DNA from: JBCDBD01 sp039184335
Lineage (GTDB): Bacteria > Bacteroidota > Bacteroidia > Flavobacteriales > Flavobacteriaceae
DNA length: 64,000 nt
Reading direction: 5' to 3'
Assembly: GCA_039184335.1 (NCBI GenBank)
Contig: JBCDBD010000014.1
Span: 5,339-69,338 of the forward strand
The position numbers and the translations under genes are program-made. Below, piece after piece: positions 17,792 through 27,196 of this stretch; the stretch's first letter is position 1, and each line of letters begins with the position of its first letter. The notes under the pieces are model-generated. The model had not been told where the DNA came from, did not search any database, and saw only the letters and a list, made by a program, of their open reading frames with translations.

Positions 17792-19699
17792 TTAAGTTTC
17801 AAGTTCGTTTGAAATCTTTTCCCAATCTTCCATTAGGGTTTCCAACGCTTTTTTCTTACCGTGATAGTCATCAAAAAAACCAGGTTTGGCCACCGTGGTG
17901 TCATAATCCATTAAGAGGTCATGGTCCATTTCTGAGATGGCCCTTTCTAGGGATGTAATTTTTTTCTCTACCCCAGAGAGTTTATTTTTCAATGACTTCT
18001 TCTTTTTCTGTTGCTTATAATCCAAGGCTTTTGTTGTGCTTTTTGCCTTTGAAGATCCCTTTTCGGCACCAATCTCGATTTTTCTGAAATCGTCTGCCTG
18101 TCGTTGTTGCAAGTAGAAATCAATATCACCCAGATACTCTTTAATCTTTTGGTCCTTGAATTCGTAGACCCTGTCGGTGAGTCCTTGTAAAAAATCCCTG
18201 TCATGGGAAACCAATACCAATGTACCTTCGAAGTGCTGTAACGCCTGCTTCAACACATTCTTTGATTTGATATCTAAATGGTTGGTCGGTTCGTCCATGA
18301 CCAATACATTGAATGGTTGCAGCAGCATCTTGGCCAAGGCCAAGCGATTGCGTTCACCACCAGACAAGACCTTGACATATTTTTCGACCTCATCACCACT
18401 GAAGAGAAAGGAGCCCAAAATGTCCCTGACCTTGCTTCTATTGCTTTCATTGGCTGCATCGACCATGGTTTCTAAAATCGTCTTGTCTCCATTAAGGTAT
18501 TCTGCCTGGTTTTGGGCAAAGTATCCAACTTGTACATTGTGGCCCTTTTTAAAATTGCCTCCATGATTCAACTCGCCAACCATTATTTTGGCCAAGGTCG
18601 TCTTGCCCTGACCGTTCTGCCCTACAAATGCAGTTTTAGAACCTCGTTCGACCAACAGCCCAATATCTGACAACACCTGCTTTACGCCATAGCTTTTCGA
18701 CAAACGCTCCATTTCAAAGACTACTTTGCCAGGGGTCATTGAAACTGGAAAACGGACACTCATGACACTATGGTCATCTTCATCTACCGTAATGCGTTCA
18801 ACCTTATCCAATTTTTTGATCAATGACTGTGCCATAGCTGCCTTTGAGGCCTTGGCCCGAAACTTTTCAATCAACTTTTCAGTTTGCTGGATCTGCTTCT
18901 CTTGGTTCTTTTGGGCATTCAGTTGCTGTTCTTTTAATTCTGCCCTGAACTTTAAATATTTCGAATAAGGTTTGGCCAAATCATAGATGCGTCCCAAAGA
19001 AATCTCTATGGTCCTGTTGGTCACCTGATCCAAAAACATTTTATCGTGCGATACGATGACCACCGCCCCAGAATAGTTCTTTAAAAATTGTTCTAGCCAG
19101 ATAATCGATTCGATATCCAAATGATTGGTTGGCTCATCAAGCAAGAGAACCTCATTTTTTTGCAATAAGAGCTTGGCCAATTCTATTCGCATGCGCCACC
19201 CCCCTGAAAAGGTGGTCGTCTGCTTTTCAAAATCCGATCTTTGAAATCCGAGCCCTTGCAACACTTTTTCGGTTTCTCCTTGATAGCTGTACCCCCCAAG
19301 TATTTCATAGCGATGTGTAACTTCGGTCAAATCATCCATCAGTTGATGATAGCCCTCACTATCGTAATCGGTACGCTCGGCCAACTGGTCGTTGATGCCA
19401 TCCAGTTTCAATTCAAGTCGTTTGATCTCGCCAAAGGCTTGATAGCTCTCCTCTAAAACCGTCCTCCCATTTTCAAAATCAATATCTTGTTTCAAAAAAC
19501 CGATACTCACCTCTTTGTCTGAGGCCATGGTACCTTCGTCAGGTTCGACTTCCTTGGCCAACAACTTTAAAAGGGTAGACTTGCCTGCACCATTTTTACC
19601 GATCAGGCCCACGGTGTCCCCCGCATTCAATCGAAAGGTAATTTCCTTGAAAAGATATTCTCCGCCAAAAGAGACCGAAAGGTTATGAACATTTAGCAT
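17792..19699 (-). CDS. ABC-F family ATP-binding protein
   Basis: This 635-residue protein carries two ABC ATPase domains and no membrane segments. Walker A motifs are GLIGKNGAGKST (about residues 33-44) and GQNGQGKTT (about 365). ABC signatures are FSGGWRMR and LSGGERNR, each followed by a Walker B with LLDEPTNHLDI or VMDEPTNHLDI. The EPTNHLD motif and the linker between the domains are typical of ABC-F ribosome-associated factors. A C-terminal Lys-rich coiled coil resembles Uup. It likely acts on stalled ribosomes or in DNA-associated roles as Uup does. It is divergent from the DUF983 gene, with 66 bases between the start codons. Confidence 0.93.
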   Translation of the reverse strand: MLNVHNLSVSFGGEYLFKEITFRLNAGDTVGLIGKNGAGKSTLLKLLAKEVEPDEGTMASDKEVSIGFLKQDIDFENGRTVLEESYQAFGEIKRLELKLDGINDQLAERTDYDSEGYHQLMDDLTEVTHRYEILGGYSYQGETEKVLQGLGFQRSDFEKQTTTFSGGWRMRIELAKLLLQKNEVLLLDEPTNHLDIESIIWLEQFLKNYSGAVVIVSHDKMFLDQVTNRTIEISLGRIYDLAKPYSKYLKFRAELKEQQLNAQKNQEKQIQQTEKLIEKFRAKASKAAMAQSLIKKLDKVERITVDEDDHSVMSVRFPVSMTPGKVVFEMERLSKSYGVKQVLSDIGLLVERGSKTAFVGQNGQGKTTLAKIMVGELNHGGNFKKGHNVQVGYFAQNQAEYLNGDKTILETMVDAANESNRSKVRDILGSFLFSGDEVEKYVKVLSGGERNRLALAKMLLQPFNVLVMDEPTNHLDIKSKNVLKQALQHFEGTLVLVSHDRDFLQGLTDRVYEFKDQKIKEYLGDIDFYLQQRQADDFRKIEIGAEKGSSKAKSTTKALDYKQQKKKKSLKNKLSGVEKKITSLERAISEMDHDLLMDYDTTVAKPGFFDDYHGKKKALETLMEDWEKISNELET

Positions 19700-19739
19700 A
19701 TATGTAACCTATATTACCCAACAAACGCGGTTGAATACG

Positions 19740-19747
19740 TAATTTTG
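19740..19747 (+). promoter_or_regulatory. Candidate -7 element for the DUF983 gene
   Basis: TAATTTTG matches TAnnTTTG and lies 18 bases upstream of the ATG at 19766. No good -33 TTG was found at the expected distance, so the call rests on one box and position. It also makes the longer frame starting at 19745 unlikely. Confidence 0.35.
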
Positions 19748-19765
19748 TTCAAAATTGCGCTGCAA

Positions 19766-20158
19766 ATGTTAAAAAAAGGAACCAAACTCTACAGTATTTT
19801 AACAGGAAGTTGTCCTAAGTGCCATCGTGAAAGCATGTATGTCAACAGAAACCCCTATCGGTTATCCGACCTTTTTAACATGCACGAACGATGTTCGCAT
19901 TGCCATACCAAATACAAAATTGAGCCTTCCTTTTTTTATGGCTCCATGTATGTAAGTTATGCCGTGGGGGTAGCCTTTGCCATTGCGGCCTTTGTCATTG
20001 CTTTTCTGATTTTGGGCACCTCGCTCATCAATTCGTTTATTGCCATCATTGTCACCTTGGTGCTGTTGATGCCTGTAATCATTCGAATATCGCGCAACAT
20101 TTGGATCAACTTATTTATAAGGTATGATGCAAAATCAATGCAGCATCAATCGTCATAA
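19766..20158 (+). CDS. DUF983 small membrane protein with zinc-ribbon
   Basis: This 130-residue protein has an N-terminal zinc-ribbon-like module (GSCPKCH and, about 30 residues on, RCSHCH) followed by YKIEPSFFYGSMYVSY and two hydrophobic helices. That order is characteristic of DUF983. The function is unknown; members often sit near respiratory or cytochrome genes, but no such neighbour is here. The start at 19766 is preferred over 19745 because it follows the candidate promoter box and gives the usual family N-terminus (MLKKGTKLYSIL). Its end overlaps the end of the opposing FAD oxidoreductase gene by 13 bases. Confidence 0.85.
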   Translation: MLKKGTKLYSILTGSCPKCHRESMYVNRNPYRLSDLFNMHERCSHCHTKYKIEPSFFYGSMYVSYAVGVAFAIAAFVIAFLILGTSLINSFIAIIVTLVLLMPVIIRISRNIWINLFIRYDAKSMQHQSS

Positions 20159-21201
20159 TACTTTTTGGTAAACCGACCAATATCCATTTCTGGATCTATG
20201 CCCGTACCATTTGCAATAAAATCAAACAATTGTCGTGATGCGTAGGGTGCTATCAAAACCCCTCTAGACCCAAACCCGTTCAAAACATAAAGATTTTCAA
20301 ATTTTGGATGCTGCCCTACCAAGGGTCTTCTATCTGTCACTGTTGGTCGTATACCGGCTACATGGTCGTTAATTTCAAAATCGCATTTTAAGAAGGTCTT
20401 CAGCTTTTCTAAAAGCTCTTTTTTTGCAATATCGGTCGGATGGTTCAATTTATCTTTCCATTTATACGTGGCTCCCACACGATACTTGTCATTGCCGAGT
20501 GGAATGATGAACACTGACGATTTGACAACACTTTTTTCATGTAGTCCAGGCGCGTTGATGGTCAACAATTCGCCTTTGGTCCCCGTCAAGGGCAAATAAT
20601 TGAAAAATGGGTCGCTTTTAAGTCCATACCCCATGGCAAAGACCACCTTTCGCGCCTCAACGGCCTTATAACGCACATGATCTTTAAAAATCTGTAGCCT
20701 TTTGAAATCAAAATCATCAACGGTAAACCGACCTAAACTAGATAAATACTTGGTATAGTGTCGTAAAAGCGTCTGGATATCTATTCGACCGGTATGCCGT
20801 ACCAGACCAAGGCCATATGGGGCATCAATATTCGGATTGGTATTTTGCAACATGGTTTGTGAAAGAAATGGCTGTAGCCCTGGCCTGTCTATCGCCTCAA
20901 ACCATTGGTTCTGTTCTTCAATGCTGGCAAACCGTCGCAATACCGGAATTTTATGATCTATTTGTACCCCCAGTCTTTTTTCCAATCCCTTATAAAAGGG
21001 GATGGCCTGCTCTAGTTGTTCATCGGCCTTCCAAGCCAAGGTGAACCGTTTTAGGATAACGGGATTGTACAGCCCGCCCGCCACCAAGGAGGCCCGCTGC
21101 GATTTATTGGCAATGATGGTAAAGGTCTGCTGCTGCTGCTGCAATACTTCACAGAAGGCAATTCCTGCAAGACCAGAACCCACGACCAAACAATCAAGCA
21201 T
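20146..21201 (-). CDS. FAD-dependent oxidoreductase of the DAO/glycine-oxidase fold
   Basis: The protein has 351 residues. The N-terminal Rossmann dinucleotide motif is VVGSGLAGIAFCE at residues 5-17, and the C-terminal FAD-binding segment is LNGFGSRGVLIAPYASRQL. The fold matches the D-amino-acid/glycine oxidase (DAO) superfamily, which oxidises amines in amino acids or modified tRNA bases (as MnmC does). The substrate is not evident. The start at 21201 (MLDCLVVGSG) puts the GxGxxG motif at the expected distance from the N-terminus. The gene begins just 16 bases after the gld operon terminator, so it either has a promoter overlapping that hairpin or depends on readthrough. Confidence 0.8.
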   Translation of the reverse strand: MLDCLVVGSGLAGIAFCEVLQQQQQTFTIIANKSQRASLVAGGLYNPVILKRFTLAWKADEQLEQAIPFYKGLEKRLGVQIDHKIPVLRRFASIEEQNQWFEAIDRPGLQPFLSQTMLQNTNPNIDAPYGLGLVRHTGRIDIQTLLRHYTKYLSSLGRFTVDDFDFKRLQIFKDHVRYKAVEARKVVFAMGYGLKSDPFFNYLPLTGTKGELLTINAPGLHEKSVVKSSVFIIPLGNDKYRVGATYKWKDKLNHPTDIAKKELLEKLKTFLKCDFEINDHVAGIRPTVTDRRPLVGQHPKFENLYVLNGFGSRGVLIAPYASRQLFDFIANGTGIDPEMDIGRFTKKYYDD

Positions 21202-21216
21202 TTGGTAAAAATAACC

Positions 21217-21247
21217 CAATAAAAACGCCGCACAAAAGTGCGGCGTT
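21217..21247 (-). terminator. Rho-independent terminator of the gld operon
   Basis: AACGCCGCAC (21224-21233), loop AAAA and GTGCGGCGTT (21238-21247) form a perfect 10-bp GC-rich stem. On the minus strand it is followed by TTTTTATT. It lies 35 bases past the gldN stop. Confidence 0.92.
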
Positions 21248-21281
21248 CCTTATTATTTGAATTGGAAAATAAATTTAAAGC

Positions 21282-22190
21282 CTAGTAGGCCCACATATCC
21301 TGTTCTCGATCCCGAATGGTCTCCTTTATCCTGTTTGCTTCCAACAATTGGAAAAGGGCATTGTCAAAAATGTAGTCATTGATCTCACGATCACCATGTA
21401 CATTCTCTTCTTTGTAGATGACCCCATTGAACCTTCGGGCATTCAACAGCATATCAAAAGATAGCGGTCTTGCCGAATTACGCTCGTTATAGACCTTGGC
21501 CTCATGAAGTATCTGCCTTGCACTGGGGTACCAGACCCAAAACAGTTCAACCTTGTTCTCCCCGGGATCTATCGATTCATCATCGACGAAGTTCACATCG
21601 GGAGCAACCGGGGCAATGCCCAATAACCGATACTTCAATTCTCCCTGGCGCTTATCAAAGTACCAGATACCCTTAATGCGATACTCTTCAATATCAGCTG
21701 CGGTCAAATCTCTTTTATTGATATACTCTTGCGAAATTTGTTCACCGGCATTCAATTGTTCATATCCAAAATCAGTGGTGTCCACTTTGCTAAGGGTTGC
21801 GGTCAAATCGTCAAAATTCCGTTTTTCGGTAAAATACGAATCCGTATACACATCGGTCAGTTTTCCATTCTTGATGTTTTTCATCAACACATGGTACAAT
21901 GACCTTCTGTCTAGCCCAATACCAATGGTATCGGTCGGATAGTACATTGGAAAATTGACACGCTCGTCCAAATCAATGATCTCCCATACGGTCTTTGACC
22001 AGAGAATGTCCCTATCGTCAACATAACCATATTCCAAGGGCTTGTCATCATCCATCGTTTTTCGCGCCTCAGACTTTATGCCAATATCTTCGGGCTTCTT
22101 GGCATTCAAGATGTTTGCCTGTGCCGCCAGAGAGATGGGTAAAAAGCCCAGCGCTACGATTACTAAAACATTTTTCCAATTCATGATCAT
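21282..22190 (-). CDS. gldN: Gliding motility / type IX secretion ring protein GldN
   Basis: This 302-residue protein has a signal peptide ending LPISLAAQ and the GldN pattern SKTVWEIIDLDERVNFPMYY early in the mature protein and LFWVWYPSARQILHEAKVYN toward the C-terminus. GldN (PorN) forms a periplasmic ring with GldK that is attached to the outer membrane and is essential for type IX secretion and gliding. It is the last gene of gldKLMN, eight bases after gldM, and is followed by a strong terminator. Starts at 22190 and 22184 are both possible. Confidence 0.95.
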   Translation of the reverse strand: MIMNWKNVLVIVALGFLPISLAAQANILNAKKPEDIGIKSEARKTMDDDKPLEYGYVDDRDILWSKTVWEIIDLDERVNFPMYYPTDTIGIGLDRRSLYHVLMKNIKNGKLTDVYTDSYFTEKRNFDDLTATLSKVDTTDFGYEQLNAGEQISQEYINKRDLTAADIEEYRIKGIWYFDKRQGELKYRLLGIAPVAPDVNFVDDESIDPGENKVELFWVWYPSARQILHEAKVYNERNSARPLSFDMLLNARRFNGVIYKEENVHGDREINDYIFDNALFQLLEANRIKETIRDREQDMWAY

Positions 22191-22198
22191 ATCTCTTA

Positions 22199-23758
<1,560 letters not shown>

Positions 23759-23818
23759 GTTTCTAATTGGAATTAATAATTAATTTGATTTGGGTTTGGT
23801 CTTAATTAATACCCCAGA

Positions 23819-24469
23819 TTAGTTTTTGCTCATGGCAGATAGCATACCACCGTAAACTCCGTTCAGAGAAGAAAGGTTAGATGCCAATGATTCCATCTGT
23901 TCTTTCAATGCACCTGCATTTTGAACCACTTCCTCATTGATGGAAGCTTGTCGGCTAGCGCTTTCCAATTGTACTTTGTACAAACTGTTCAACGATTCCA
24001 TTTGGGCGGCAGCATGTGATAGTTCTTCAGAGTACCTTTTCGTATGCTGGATTGCATCAGTGGTGGGGGAAATGTTCTTTGCAGCTCCCTCAAAATTTTT
24101 GATGCTCTCACCCAAGCTGCTGAACAACTCAGAATCGATATTGGCTTCTTTCAATAAATCATCTAATTTTCTAGAAAGAATACCTTCAGCTTCTTTGGCT
24201 TGTTTCGCGTCATTCTTGTTTCCTTTTGATTCACTGTTGGCCAATTCAGGATATACCAAAGACCAATCATACTCGTCGTCTACGGGTTCAAATGCACTAA
24301 TAGCAAAGATCAGTGCCTCAGTAATTAGTCCGACCGCGAGAAGAAGTCCTCCGGTAAGTGGTCCAAATTCCCAGTGAAGGATTTTGAACAGTGCACCGAT
24401 GATTACTACCGAAGCACCTAGGCCATAGGCCATGTTAAACAGCTTTTTTGTTGATTTTGACTGTGCCAT
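23819..24469 (-). CDS. gldL: Gliding motility / type IX secretion motor protein GldL
   Basis: This 216-residue protein has two transmembrane helices close to the N-terminus (about residues 10-30 and 36-58, with KILHWEFGPLTGG between them), then a cytoplasmic helical tail. A Glu (EALIF) lies within the second helix, as expected for the proton-pathway residue of GldL. It pairs with GldM as the stator/motor of type IX secretion. Its own TAnnTTTG element at 24520-24527 suggests it may be transcribed apart from gldK as well as by readthrough. Confidence 0.95.
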   Translation of the reverse strand: MAQSKSTKKLFNMAYGLGASVVIIGALFKILHWEFGPLTGGLLLAVGLITEALIFAISAFEPVDDEYDWSLVYPELANSESKGNKNDAKQAKEAEGILSRKLDDLLKEANIDSELFSSLGESIKNFEGAAKNISPTTDAIQHTKRYSEELSHAAAQMESLNSLYKVQLESASRQASINEEVVQNAGALKEQMESLASNLSSLNGVYGGMLSAMSKN

Positions 24470-24519
24470 AATTTCAGTTTTAAATTAAGTTTATATAAAT
24501 AAGTATTTGGTTAAAGGTT

Positions 24520-24527
24520 CAAAAATA
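24520..24527 (-). promoter_or_regulatory. Candidate internal promoter between gldK and gldL
   Basis: Minus-strand TATTTTTG is an exact TAnnTTTG match 51-58 bases upstream of gldL, in the 71-bp gap after gldK. No clear -33 TTG was found. It would allow a separate gldLMN transcript. Confidence 0.35.
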
Positions 24528-24540
24528 GTGTTCTCCTTTT

Positions 24541-25914
24541 TTATAAACCGTTGCCCCTTGTCGAATCTTCTTCACCCATATAATCTTGAACGGTTCTGAA
24601 ACCAATATAGCTTCTCGCTGAATCTTGGTATTCATAGTCTCGGGTGCTTACTTGTAAAAAGTAGGCTACATCTTTCCATGAGCCACCCCGTATTACTTTT
24701 CTTTCGTTTTGCCCTGAGCCTGCATTGGGGTTCATGGTCGAGACATATTCATACGCTCCGGCATCAAAGCTTGAGTTTGTCCACTCCGATACGTTACCTG
24801 CCATATTGTACAGGTTGAAATCGTTGGGCTCGTATGATTTGGCCTCTACGGTATACAATGCTGCATCTGCGGCATAATCGCCTCGCTGCGGCTTGAAATT
24901 GGCCATGTAACAGCCAGTATCACTGATCACATATGGACCGCCCCATGGATAGGTGCCTCCTTCAATACCTCCCCTGGCTGCATATTCCCACTCGGCTTCG
25001 GTAGGTAAACGGAACTGGTTCACAAACTGTCTCCCCCTGCTTTTTTGATCGTCATTCTTAAATTTGGTCCTCCAATGGCAGAAGGCCTTGGCCTGCTTCC
25101 AATTTACACCGACCACTGGGTAGTCACTGTATGCATCGTGCCAGAAGTAATCATTGTGCATGGGCTCGTTATAAGAATACTCAAAGTCACGGATCCATAC
25201 CGTGGTATCTGGGTATACTTCCAACTCTTCTTGCTTGATAAAATCACTTCGTTTTCCATTTTTGGCCCGCGCAGCCGCTTCAATGTCCATCCAGTTGTAC
25301 TTGTACTTCAATCGGGTCACATCAACGGTTCGTTGTCCATTGTAGGTCTCTTCTTCTGGAAGATATAATGAGTCCATGACCTCTGTATAATATTCATCAG
25401 GATAATCAGAGGTATCCCAGACCAAATCAATGTCTTGGTTAAGGGCCCTGCCTTCATAGCCTGTTTCACCCAAACCTGCATAGTTGTCGAGCATGTATCT
25501 TTCGTATACCGAAATCCTGGTCGTATCGGTATCCCTAAATGCATACTCCCCTATACCTTCATCTTCGGGGCCAAGACCCAGTTCGTCGGCCAAGATGGCC
25601 AATTTGGTTCTTGTGATGGAATCTTTTACCCATTCAACAAATTGTCGGTACTCACTGTTCGTGATTTCTGTATCGTCCATGTAAAACGAACGTACGGTTA
25701 CCGTTCTTGTTGGGGCATTCAATACTTTTGCCTGATCTTCCTCGGCCTTACCCATGATAAATGAGCCCCGCGGAATCAATTCCATTCCATATGGTTTTTC
25801 AGGGTACCATTTTTTTCCCTTGACACCAACGAGTTCTCCCTTTGACCTTGATTTTGACCCACAACCAGCGAGTAAAAAAGCAAGAGCTATGGATGACAAC
25901 AATAGCTTTCTCAT
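24541..25914 (-). CDS. gldK: Gliding motility / type IX secretion lipoprotein GldK
   Basis: The protein has 457 residues and a lipoprotein signal (AFLLAGC, Cys 18). It carries a formylglycine-generating-enzyme (sulfatase-modifying factor) fold with the typical blocks IPRGSFIMG near residue 48, PVVGVNWKQAKAFCHWR, FRLPTEAEWEYAARGG and NVSEWTNSSFD then VIRGGSWKDV. GldK is a structural lipoprotein that anchors the GldK-GldN ring to the outer membrane rather than an active enzyme. It heads the gld block and follows the arginase-like gene after 121 bases with no obvious terminator. Confidence 0.96.
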   Translation of the reverse strand: MRKLLLSSIALAFLLAGCGSKSRSKGELVGVKGKKWYPEKPYGMELIPRGSFIMGKAEEDQAKVLNAPTRTVTVRSFYMDDTEITNSEYRQFVEWVKDSITRTKLAILADELGLGPEDEGIGEYAFRDTDTTRISVYERYMLDNYAGLGETGYEGRALNQDIDLVWDTSDYPDEYYTEVMDSLYLPEEETYNGQRTVDVTRLKYKYNWMDIEAAARAKNGKRSDFIKQEELEVYPDTTVWIRDFEYSYNEPMHNDYFWHDAYSDYPVVGVNWKQAKAFCHWRTKFKNDDQKSRGRQFVNQFRLPTEAEWEYAARGGIEGGTYPWGGPYVISDTGCYMANFKPQRGDYAADAALYTVEAKSYEPNDFNLYNMAGNVSEWTNSSFDAGAYEYVSTMNPNAGSGQNERKVIRGGSWKDVAYFLQVSTRDYEYQDSARSYIGFRTVQDYMGEEDSTRGNGL

Positions 25915-26035
25915 ACTTTAGGTTAAATTATTTCGATTCAGTTCACAAACTGTGCAACACAAATTCATTATTCCAATAACAGCTTTTTGGGTAAATTATT
26001 GTGCCTTCACAACTTATATTCAAAAAAACCTCATT

Positions 26036-27193
26036 TTATATCAGCCCCTTTTTATAGGCCTTCAGCCACCTTTCAGGTATGATATGGTTGCAAGCATCCA
26101 AATAGTCCTGTTCGGTGCATGGTAATAACGCCACCGAATTTGTTTTAGTATGTTCGGGTAAAATTGAGAGCACCTCTACCCACCACCTTTCTGTTACATG
26201 GCTCTTGTAGAAAGTGAGTTCTTCGGTATCAGTGGGCACCGTAAATTTTGTAAAGTCATCGTTTTTCGAATCGGGCAGTTCGGTTATCCTGAAGCTTAAA
26301 CCTTCAATAAAATACCAGATGATCTGGGCCACAAGCTGGAACGACAATGAAGAGTTCTCCATTTCATAGATACCGAACAACCTGACCTTATCACTAATGC
26401 CTGCATATCTCGCAATAGCACAAACCTCGCGCCCTGTAAGGCCATTGGGTGAAAAATTCGATGAAAGCCCCATTTCGCTGGCCCGAACGGCACGCGCATC
26501 TAAACTGACCATATGTGCATTTCTCAACACGGGCTCTGCCAATGCAATATTGGAAGCAATTTCTCCCAAGCGGTAGGCATCAAAAAAAAGTCGTTCCATC
26601 AAATCGACCTCTTCTTGGGCATTGAAATAGCTTTGGTAACCAATATTCGAAAAGTTGTGCAGGTTATTGGGCTTATCCGTAATGATTTTGCTCATGTAGG
26701 AATGGGATGAAATCAGTTCATCATCTTCACCAAAATCAAATCGACTGTCAATGGACACCAAATTGACCATATTGACGATGTTGTCAAATGCGCGATACGC
26801 AGGAAAAGTAATATCTTGGGTGGCCCCTAAAATAATAGGTATGATATTTTCTTCGAGCAGGCCCGCAACTATTTCCTTCACCACAAAATAGGTGTCCTCT
26901 ACCGACTCGCCTTCTTCGATGTCTCCAATATCGATAATGGTCGAATTCCAATTGCCCACCATTAAACGGTACAACTGCACACGAATGCCGTCGACGTCGA
27001 GCTTTTCTGTTTTTTTTTCAAAAGCATTTCTCGATTCAAGTACGCCAAAAATTGCAACAGTGGCATTCGCAAAAACGGGCAGTCCCTTTTTGGGGGTATG
27101 CTTAAAGATATTCTTTCCTAATGCCTGGGGTGGTAAAAATTCGGCGAATGCCAAGACCTTGTCCTTGACCGGAACCAAAAAATCGAATGCCAT
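26036..27193 (-). CDS. Arginase/formimidoylglutamase-fold protein lacking most metal ligands
   Basis: This 385-residue protein is alignable to the arginase/agmatinase/formimidoylglutamase fold but the catalytic motifs are altered. The GGDHS block reads GATQD (residues 123-127), DAHxD reads DSRFD (149-153), and the DVDxxDP block reads LDARAV (231-236). Two metal-binding His and one Asp are thus replaced, so the Mn-dependent hydrolase activity is probably lost (inference). It starts three bases after topA and precedes gldK by 121 bases. I recall similar proteins beside gldK in other Flavobacteriia, which hints at a non-enzymatic role linked to secretion or gliding, unproven. Databases would probably name it formimidoylglutamase or arginase. 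Confidence 0.8.
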   Translation of the reverse strand: MAFDFLVPVKDKVLAFAEFLPPQALGKNIFKHTPKKGLPVFANATVAIFGVLESRNAFEKKTEKLDVDGIRVQLYRLMVGNWNSTIIDIGDIEEGESVEDTYFVVKEIVAGLLEENIIPIILGATQDITFPAYRAFDNIVNMVNLVSIDSRFDFGEDDELISSHSYMSKIITDKPNNLHNFSNIGYQSYFNAQEEVDLMERLFFDAYRLGEIASNIALAEPVLRNAHMVSLDARAVRASEMGLSSNFSPNGLTGREVCAIARYAGISDKVRLFGIYEMENSSLSFQLVAQIIWYFIEGLSFRITELPDSKNDDFTKFTVPTDTEELTFYKSHVTERWWVEVLSILPEHTKTNSVALLPCTEQDYLDACNHIIPERWLKAYKKGLI

Positions 27194-27196
27194 ATA

